DNA of 64,000 nucleotides from positions 31,302,957 to 31,366,956 of the forward strand of contig CM022665.1 in NCBI GenBank assembly GCA_012295275.1, written 5' to 3'. The notes beneath the pieces were generated by a model that worked only from the letters and a program-made list of their open reading frames with translations, did no database searches and had not been told where the DNA came from. Origin of the DNA: Chrysomallon squamiferum (Eukaryota > Mollusca > Gastropoda > Neomphalida > Peltospiridae). Position numbers and translations under genes: made by a program. Numbering within the stretch: position 1 is the stretch's first letter; each line of letters opens with the position of its first letter. Below are positions 25,501 through 36,500 of the stretch, in pieces.

Positions 25501-27530
25501 TAACAATAACAATAACAATAAATATGATAGAAATAAACAAACTAATAATATTAGTAATAATAATAAGAATCTTAACATGGTACATAAAACAGATAAATAA
25601 AATTCTGCTTACTTTATGTAATAAGGCACTTTATTTCCTGCAACAGCTCTTTCCCATGGGGGTTCAACTGATACTGAAAATATATAAATAAATAAAAAAA
25701 TAAATAAAAATAACAAAAAAGAAAAAATATATAAAACATCTATATGGATCACAATTTATGTTCAGCAGAAAAGAAAATATAATTTTAAACAATAATATTT
25801 TTTTTCTTTGTTATTTTCCACTCTCAATATTAATTTGTTCTCATTATTAATGTACAAAAAAGGAACTGATTAATTAATCATAATATACAAATAATAATTT
25901 TGTGAAAAAAAAGAAGAAAAAAGCCCCTGAAAGAATAGAGAAAAAACTGGAGTGTATATGATGGAAAATGAAAGACTTTAATTAAGAATTCATAAGTATC
26001 ATCCCTACAACTTACAGCTCAATGACCGAGTTATGTGAACTCCCTGGATTGACTGGTATAGATCAGGAACCCTCCTCCCCTTATTATGATTCATTATTTT
26101 GACACACTTAGGAAATTTGTGTGAAACATTTAGAGCAATTACATTTTGATGTTCATATTAACACATTAATTATCTTATAGACACTATTTTAAGGCTTACC
26201 AACTTTTCTATGTCATTATGAATTTATATTGCCTTTTTCCAAGTTACTATAACAACTGGTATCAGCTGTTCCATGTTGTAAAAATAAAATGCTGATTATA
26301 CTTTAAAAAAAATATATAATGTTTTAATTTGAATTTTGTAATTATTTGCTGCCATAAAATAATAATAATAATAAAAAAATATAAATAAATAAATAAAATA
26401 ATAAGAAAAAACAACAAGAAAAAACATTAAAAAACAAACAAAAAATATTTAGTTGAAATTTATGTTATTAGATTATTCCATAAAACTGAAATAAAATAGT
26501 TACCAGATGGTATTAAACATATTTTGATGTTAGATGTTTTATTGATTTTTTCAGCATTATTATAAAATTAAATGAACAAATAAAATATAAATTAAAATAG
26601 TCTAAAACAGAAATTGTATTTTTCATTGAAATAATTATAAAACTCAAATTTATATATGTTTGTTCAGAAATAGATGCTGCTAACAAATAATAATTAAACA
26701 AAATGGTTAAAATTATGAATTTCATATAAATTCTCATTTTCTAACATTATTATTGGGTTTTTTAAAATTGTTTAAAAAATATATAAAAATACAACATATC
26801 TCACAGATAAGTAGACACAACTTCCAAATTATTCAGTTACAAAGGTAGCATAAGGAAGAAATTTTATCTGTCAGTATACAAAAATAACAAACTGAAAGAT
26901 CATATTTAATAAATATTTAAACAATAAAATAAAAATTATATTAATAATAAATAAAATAATAATAAAAGAATGAAACAATAAAACAAATTTTAAAATGTAT
27001 ATTTAAAAAAAAATATATATATTACATTTTTAAAGTTTAATATTTATTTTCATAACAGAGCCAGAAATACCCAACAAATTATTATTTGTTTCTTTATTAA
27101 ATATACTTACTTCTAGTTTTATGTGTGGAGTAATTTTCCTACTGTTGTATATATCTACTGTGGTCAAAATATCAGTGTTGCTGTGAAAACCAGGGTTATT
27201 AAAAGTAATGGGATAATTCATTATAAACAGAAATGTGGTCTGTGTCAAGTGTATAGCAAACAATAACATAACAGTGTAGGATTTTCAGTGTCACTGTCAG
27301 AAAGGTAACCACATGCATGTACATTTGATATCCATTAGGTAGACACAAAGGTCAGGGTTTCTGCTGCCATTCATTAAAGCGTTCAAATCAAATATGTGAG
27401 TTTAATGAATGTATTTCAACAGATTTTGTGTTGATAGTAATTTTAGATTTAAAACAGTGGGAAATTTAAGAAGGTAAAAACAAAAAAAAAAAAAAATACA
27501 TAAAAAAATTCCCCATGAAATAAATAAACA

Positions 27531-27563
<33 letters not shown>

Positions 27564-30500
27564 TAAAAATAAATAAAAATAAATAAATAAATAAATAAGA
27601 ACAAAAACGTTATATTATAATAATAATAAGAAGAAGAAGAAAAATGTTGACTTATATAACAACCCAAAAATGTAAACTAAATATATCCATTTAAAACTAT
27701 TTATACCACTTTTATTAGCACTTTCTATTAATGGTCGAGTTTTCAGGATGTATTATTATGATGCAGCGAACTGAATCTTGCCATCCGCATTAAGGAAATG
27801 TTATTTTTCTACGAAATCATTAACTGCTTGTCTCAGTCTTTTTATCAGTGAATATGAAGTATTTCTAAGTAAGGGAAGTACAGTTTTGTGTTGGGTGTAA
27901 ATTGATTTATAGAACTATAAACTGTTGGCTTCATTAGAGCAGTGCTGATTACTTCCAGATAATACTACTGATATAATTCATGTGTGCATAGAATAAACTA
28001 CTAGGTACTAAAATAAGCCAGTAACGTATACACCAATTTTAAATACTATCATAGCATTTTTTATTTTATTATTATATTTTTTTCTTGTGTTTCTATACAT
28101 ATATATTTTTTTCTTTAGTTGACAATATTGATGGCTCTTCAGTATTGCAAGTATAACTGTTAATGAGTTTTCAAGAGAAGATGACTATGTTTTAGTACAC
28201 CTAGGTGGTGCCACAAATTTCTGTTTTTGAAAATTTTAAAAACTTGCAAGAACTGCTTATCTTAAATTGACTTAATGGTTAAAAAAACAAAAAAGTCTAA
28301 AAATGTTTTCCATTTTATTATCATTCTTTATAATCCTGTTTATATATTTTTTTGAAGTTATTGTATTATGAAGTTTAATATCTTGATTTATTATTTAAAT
28401 TTGTAGTTATATTTTAAGTAGGTTGATGGATTTTAACTTTAGAACTATTTATCAAAGATGAACTAACATTTACAATTTAGGTTTCATAGGGATAAAATAC
28501 CAAGCATACAAATTCTCATCATGAGCAGAAACAATGCAATTTTCATTAAGGATGATTTGAATTGCAAATGGACAAAAGAATGGATTCAAAGATATCATTT
28601 TTCAGGTGATGGCTACAGTGCATAGTGAGGTTTATTAGAGCTAATACATCTACATGATCAATGTGATGTTATTACAACAAAACTGACACCAGTAGAAAAA
28701 CAAAAAGTTTTAACTATATCTAGCAGGATGAGTAACTGACATGGATCCCATTTTTGTGCCTACAAGTATGCTTTTATTTATATACAATGATATTCAATCC
28801 ACCTAGAAAGTTATGTGAGGCTCAATGATGACACCCAATTTTCTGTAATCGTATCTCAGTTCCTTAAATCTATTTCTTTGAAACATTACAAAGAAACGTG
28901 TGTATCTAGCAGGATGATTAATTTGCATGGACTCCTCCATTTTGGTGCCAGCTAATATCAATTTTTTTGTATTTCAAACATTTTATGGACCACAATGAAA
29001 TCAGTGATCAGCCTCTAAAATCTGTTTCTATTTGAAACAAAACTAATTCCAGTGTCTAATCCTTCACATCCATTACAATGGATGTATGCTTAATTATTGA
29101 TATTACTTGAAGGTGCATTGTAAGAAAACTCATTTTTTATCTGTCAGAAGAAAGGATCACTTAATTCCACAAAGCATCCACATTTCATTTTTTTTTTAAC
29201 TCAATTTTTATACATTACAAATGGCCACTGCCAGGTGAGAAAGTTCAATCAATAAAAGATCAAAAGAGTGTAATCCAATACAGCGAGGTAAAGCCACATT
29301 AGACATGCTTTCAGACAAAGTAACATTGATTTCATAGTAAATGATGTGGAGAAAATAGCTTTGATGAACCAAGTTTAGTCATTCTTCTCACTGTAAAGAC
29401 ATGCTTAATTGCTAAATTTATTTTGGTATTTAGTTTACAGTATGGATCGTTTTTCTTTTTTAAAATTTCTGATTTTTATACACTTTTTTTCTATGATAGA
29501 AATATTTTATTTTTATAACAAAATAAGTGAAACAAAAATAATTTTCTGCCATAAAAAAAAAAAAAATAATAATGTTTTTTTTTTTTTTAAAGGTTCCTAA
29601 TATTAAGAATCAACTGCATTAAAGAAAAGAAAAGAAAAAAAAGAGAAGTCTATAAATCAAATGACAAAAGCTGAATAATTTGTTAAAAAAAGTCTCACAA
29701 AAAACAACAAAAAAAACTCCTAATAATAAAAAAAATAAATAAATAAAATAAAAAAAAGAATAAAAAAGAAATCCCCAAACAACCCTTTCTACTCTCCTTT
29801 CGAACAATTTTTTTTAAAAAATCAGAATAAAAAAAAAATCCTAGGAAAATCTTAATATTTGTTGCTTACTGTTCAAAGAACAATGTGACACTCTTGAAAC
29901 TTTTGCATTTGGCAAAAAAGGAAATTACCTGAAAGGAAATGTTGTGAGTTTGGACCAAAGTCTCTCAAGGCCTCTTGCAGCTGTTTTAATCTGTCTTCTA
30001 TTGCTATTTGTAAGGCTTTCCACCTATTCAAAAAAAAAAAAAAAAAATTTAGTAATTTTAAAAAGACCATGAAGAAATAAAAATTCTTAATTTTTTCAGG
30101 GATTATTGGGCATGCTGCCAAATACATTGGCAGAATATTATAGAAGAAAATTGATATCTCAGTGATTTGGGAAATGAAAACAAAAAAGTATACAATGTTA
30201 TATCACCAAAAAAATTAGAAAATAAAATTAGAAAATAATAATAATAATTTATATATATTTCAACTTATTTATCAACATTTCAAATTTATAACATCAAATT
30301 TAGCATTATCTGCTATTTTGAAATACATTTTTGAGATAAAATTTCTGAAATAATCTTTAATTCATTCTAACAACTTTCTTTTAACACTGAATTAATATGA
30401 TATATTATTCTCTTCTGTAACATGGATTTTAAGTTCTGACTGTTTCATTTGAGATAATAACATTATTTCACATTTATCCTTTAATGAATTGTTTCATGGA

Positions 30501-33500
30501 AGGTCTATAAAGATAATTTTAAAAATATCACAGAACCTTCTTTATCAATGAAAACATCCCTCCAAATCTAACTTCCCAGAATCTTTTCAAAGTACCTATG
30601 AGAAATCTCCCTAAAATTTTGTCAAAATAACAAGTAACTATGAGAAATTTCTCTACAATGCTTTCAAAGTAGCAAATAACTGTGACAATTTTCCCTACGT
30701 GGCTTTCAACATTGCAAATAACTATGAGAAATTTACCTACATTGTTTTCAAACTAACAAATAACTATGAAAAACTTTCCTACATTGCTTTCAAAGATGCA
30801 AATAACTGAGAAATTTCCCTACAGAGCTTTCAAAGAAGGAAATAACTGTGAGCAATATCTCCAGAATGCTTTCAAAGCAGCAAATATCTGTGGCAAATCT
30901 CACTACATTTATTTTAAATGCAGTAAGACATTTATGAATGTTATTCTCACCTTGTATTAAAATCTTCTAATTTTCTAACATTTACATGTGACAGGATGAC
31001 ATCAGCTGCCTGCAGTTCATTGGCTTGATCATTCACATTATCCACCTCACCCTGAATGGGAGCTACATACTGCTGGAAACCCTGAAGGAAATCAACAAAG
31101 AATAAAACAGACACTTTAATAACCATTTTATTTTGGCTGTAAAAATAAGCCTTATCAACCTAGGGGTATATAGGTACTGAAGTGTCTTCCTCATATGTTG
31201 TAGATTAGGACATTAGGGATAAAAAGAAAAAAATGATTAAAAGATTCTTCAGTATATTTCAATTAAGTTATTCACTCCTTTATGTTACTTTTAACTGAAA
31301 AGGTTTCAAACCACTGCAGGAAAAGAAAAAAAAAGATATTTTTTTAATGAATTTAATGAAATGTTATCATAATATTATTATTATAAAACCATAAAAGGTG
31401 TATAATGATTATTTATTGCATAATAATAATATGAAAGAAAAAACATAATGTTTCAACTTCATGGCCCAGTCTTATTAATCAATAGTAAGAGGTTTTGTAC
31501 ATGGACCTTTCAATAACAATATGAAACATATCAACACCTTTAATAAACCATCTTTAGGACATTGGTGTGGTTGGTTAATTAAGGGGGACAGATCCTGTAA
31601 CCTATCATGACTTGGACATATACTTACCATTAAACTACAACCTACTAGATTACAGCAAACAGTTATCAGGTTTTAAAAGCTGAATGAAGATATTCTGGTC
31701 ATTATGCCTTGGTACAACACAGACACATAAATATACTGATCAAAATAAGATTCCACTGAAATATTTGAAAGTATTGTAGTAACTACTGACCAGAGAATCA
31801 CAGTTATCAAATATATTAGAAATCTTAATTATGCTGAATGGAAAAATGTCTAGACAGTCCTTGAAGGTTCAAATAAAGAAAATGTATTTATATAATGACG
31901 TCTTAACACTGACTTGTAATTTTAATCAAGTGGTAATGATAAAAGATTGACATGGTATATTCATACTGTCTGAAACATTCCCTTAGAAGTGACAGGACAT
32001 ACTGAAGAGAGTCTTCTGATGTGACAGTAATTAAGTTATAAGGTATGCCAGCTTTATGTCTTAGACACTTACTTTGATATAGTATAATGTTATTTATCTC
32101 ATATTTACCTTTGTTTTGTCAATCTCTTCCTGTAAGTTTTCTATAATGATATCACCAACAGCACTCCATTTAGTTTTTTGCTGCTCAGCTTGGGACAGAT
32201 GATCATTCAAGTCATCCATGGATTCCTGGAACATGGCCATTTTCTGAGAAAAAGAGATAAAAGCTATTATTACAATTTTTTGTCTCCCTAAAAACCAAAC
32301 ATGATAAAAATTATATCTTTGTGTGAGAAATGGATACAGATAGAAGGTAGATAGATAGATAGACAGATTGATGGATAGACAGAGAGTGAGATAGAAGAAA
32401 TAACAGAGAAAAAATAAGAGATGGAGAAAGAACAAAATTGGAATGAAATAGATGAAAAAGGAAAGAAAAAAGAGTGTTGGGAACAGAGGTATAGATACAA
32501 AAAAGAGAGGTAATGGAGCTAAGGAAAAAGAAGAAGAGAGAAAGAAAGAGAAGAACAAATGGAAATAAAAAGATAGTTAAATAAAACATAAACTAAGCTG
32601 GACGTGAAACTGTTAGAAGCAGTAATAGAAAATGTGTTTACCTCAATTACTTCATCAATTTTCCGCTGCCATTCATTGGATCTCTGGTTAATCTCAACCC
32701 ACTTCCTGTTGAGCAGTCGAACTTGACGGCGGATTTTCCTAATAAGATGTCTAGCCTCAAGATCTGCAGAGACATCTGACAGAGATCCTTCATCTAAAAT
32801 ACAAAAAACACAAAAAAACAATGACATTATTAAGGAAATGTCTTCACAGTAGTATAAAAACCACTTAGTAAACAGAATTAACAGTAACAATACATTGTTT
32901 TTTCCAGTGAATTAATATCCTAATGTAAACAAATTAATAATCCATTGGCTTTTGGGTAATAATAATACAGATAATGGTTACTAGTAAAAGAGACAGTATC
33001 AGTAACAATAATCAGCTTAATAAATAATACTTAAATTTCTAACTTTACATGGTAATATAATTTAGTGCACTAATGTACTGTGCAATGGTAATATAAACTG
33101 CATTGTATCTATAAACTGTATGAGTAAATACTAATACCATCAATTAAACTCAGTTTTATAAATTGTTAATACTAACACTATGCAGTAAAGTTTTATGAAG
33201 TGTTTGGGTAATACATACACCAAGACATGATTGTAAAACAATGAATCAATAAACAAACACACCTGTTTAAAATTATAAAACAAAAGATCTGTAACCAGAA
33301 AATGGTCAAACAACCCACCTGTGTCCCCACTGTCAGCGCTGTCAGTACTAAGTCGCTTATCTTCCCCTTCTTCCCTGAGATAAAAGCGTCCTGCTTCCAG
33401 ACTCTGTTCTACAAGAGGTCTTTTCAGATCTAGCTGATTTCGTAACCTCTGAAATCAACATGTTCAGAATCCTTATTGCTTTTGCTCATAGTAAAAGGTA

Positions 33501-36500
33501 GTTTTGTATTAGCAAAAAGATAGTATTAGTGAAAAATAACAAGGTCAGTATGTAAACATTTACTACCAATATTTAATTACCACATTGCTAGTAAGGCCTA
33601 CTGGACTTGCTAGCAACATTTTTATGTTGGCTGAAAAGAAACATCAAAGAACATTACACTACATTTGGTATATAAAGTGTTGTCTTTCATGTACCAATTG
33701 CTGTGTAATGTACTGTATTCTGAACTAATGAAGATCTTCTCACCTTAAAGGTTATACATAATTAGTGTCATCTTGAAATAAACTATGTCATTATTTACTT
33801 AATTCCTTTCTTTACATGTGAAACTTGAATCAATAGAAATTCCTAGTACTATCCAGTATGACTGTCAGTTGTAAACATAATGCAACAGTTGGGTATGTTT
33901 GCCATCATTTAATTATATAATTAATATATGATTCTCCACAAAAACTTGATCATATTATAATTAGGACAAAAAGTAAAAGGCACTGATTTTATCACCAGAT
34001 AAAGGCATCCATTTACAAATCAATATATTTAGAGCAGAAATTGTGTATCACCATCTTTCTAATATAATTTTAAAGATGAAATTAACTTAATCATAAAGAA
34101 TATAATATCATTTTACAAAAATATAAGGGGAAAGTGGTGTTTAGTATATGCTTCACTAAATACCAAGTGATCTTACCTGGTTTTCTGCATTCTGTCTCTG
34201 GATGCTGACAAGGTCACCTCCAATAGGCTGCTGCTGCTTCAGTTCTTCCTGTTTCTGTAGAATCCAGTTTATCACATTCTGTAGAGTCCTCAGTAAATGC
34301 ATCCACTGTTCAGCATTTGTTTCCAGACGACCTCTGAAATACAGTTATAATATATTTTTCAGTTTTCAGGGTAATGCTTTTATAATAATGGTCTGTTTAT
34401 GTCATGAAATAATCATATCATTGTAACAGATGCTTTAGTTTTTATGCAGATCTTGTTTTAGAAGTTGGTATCATTATTAGAAAGATATTGCACAAACATA
34501 CACAAAAATACATAGTTTTTTTTCTTGTTATTTTCTCAAATGGGTTAAGAATATTCTACACATAAATACACAAGAACTTTACTTACAGGATCAAGCCTTT
34601 TCATACAGTTGGCAGTGACTGAGTGTATATTACATACAACTCCAGTGTAAAAACTATCACAAAATTAACAATTATGAATGCATGAGAACAACTGGTACAA
34701 CGTTTCATATTACTGCATTAGAATTTTGTCACTGGATTTTTATTTTATTAAGGTGTATAACACAGTTTTATTATGTTATTGTATTAGCAGTCTGTCACTG
34801 AACTTGACAATTTCTGCTTTAAGTACCCTTTGACATTTCTATTTTTATTTATTTATTTATTATTATTATTATTGATCTTTGTGGTATATGACTTTTTTCT
34901 TTTCTTATTTATTTTTATGTTTTTGTGAGAGGTTTTATTTTTTAAATATTACTGCTGTTACTTTAATTAGATTATTTATTATGATTTTTATAGTCAGGGC
35001 TAGTCACAGATTTGGATTCAGTTCTTTAAACAAGTGAAAAAATAATAATCGGGGTATGCTTATTCATTAATAACAGTTTGAATGTACTTCAAGTATTTAG
35101 TGTTATATAATTACAAGAAGTAAATCATAAAGAAATCTTTGCATATTTATTTATATTACAAAGATAACCAGAAAGGACTAAATATAAAATATTTAAAATC
35201 AAGTGAATAATATGTTTATGTTGTTAAAATAACCATAGACATATGACAACAATACACCATTAAGTTACCCCAAGAAAATTTATTAATATAGACATTACAA
35301 TAGTCTTGATCTCTTAAACACACAGATGTTTGCATTTACCCTTTATTTCCAAATTCAACTATTTTAGTCACAGTATTAGGCAAACAATGACATTCTGTAA
35401 CCAATTTATTTTCTTTTTGTTTGGTAACCACCTTACATAAATGTTGTTTTTCTTTCCTTTCTATTTCTTTTCTTCTTTTTTTTACTTGGTATTTCCTTGA
35501 ACTAAATTACTACCAAACATGAGGAACCTTTTGACCTTATAGTAACAGAAACCAGACAATAGTAACTGACCTTCTGATTGCACACAATGTACATATTTTA
35601 TTGCTTGAAAAAGGTCAATAAATTCTCCAATATTTTATAACAGAAAACTGATAGCCAACTGCAATCCTATTCAGAGCTAATATAATCAATTTGGATAACA
35701 ATACACAGCTCTGGACACTGGTGATAAATCAATGATGATAATAAAGTGAAAATTACTTGATATATGATGCTGTTGGAAGTTGGCTAAAGTTATTGTTTTG
35801 AATCTTACATGAATTTTTTTTTTTTTTTTTTTTTTAAATTAATAACAAAAAACAAAAAAACAACAACAAATGACTGCAAGAGCTTTGCTCTATAAATTAA
35901 ATGGAAATGTCAGTGGTATTTTGAAAATGTATAAAACTAATGGAATTTAAGTCAGTATTATATCAGTATCTTTGTTGTGTCTATTTAAAAATTACATAAA
36001 GAAAACAAAATCTATACATTCAACAACTGACAGAGTGAAAGAAAAAAAAAAGAGTGAAAGGGAACTATATTCATGAATCCAAAACAGAGAAAAAGAGAGA
36101 GAAAAAATCGGACTGCAGGGTAAAAACAAAGATATCTGGTGGTATCCACCTTTAGCCTGTAATATGATTATCTCCACAGCAGCACTAATGTATTTCAGAG
36201 CTGCTGATGTCTTGAGGTGACCAGACAAAAGGTTAAACCTTTTTATTATTGAAACTACCATGTACAGTTAATTTCTAGAAATCTTTCCATTTTCTATTTC
36301 AATCTGGTAGTCTTTTGAGTAAATGGAAACAATTATCTTTGTTTGATATGAATAATCAGTACAAATAATGCTTAAAGGGCAACTGGCTGTGAGGTTTTGG
36401 GAAACATCCTGTATTTACTAATGTAAATATAGTCAACGTAAACCATGACATTAATTTTATAATATGTTTAAACATAAACACATAAAGTTACAGCTGTTTT

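Larger units (their letters stand above)
23945..29928 (-). other. DMD: Introns between the exon 64 and exon 61 equivalents
   Basis: Three introns (23945-24486, 24549-25612 and 25674-29928). The last holds poly-A and AAAT tracts near 27480-27600, a duplicated block at 28680-29060 and a possible old tRNA-like fragment near 25990-26080. No exon could be supported. Confidence 0.65.

Noticed and set aside
24549-25612. Search for a Dp71-type first exon in the intron upstream of the exon 63 equivalent
   Set aside because: No ATG with a good donor in phase 2 and no composition change was found.
32288-32590. Minus-strand ORFs of Leu/Phe/Ser-rich, membrane-like composition
   Set aside because: Read-through of a purine-rich intron (GATA and GAAA runs) next to a real DMD exon.
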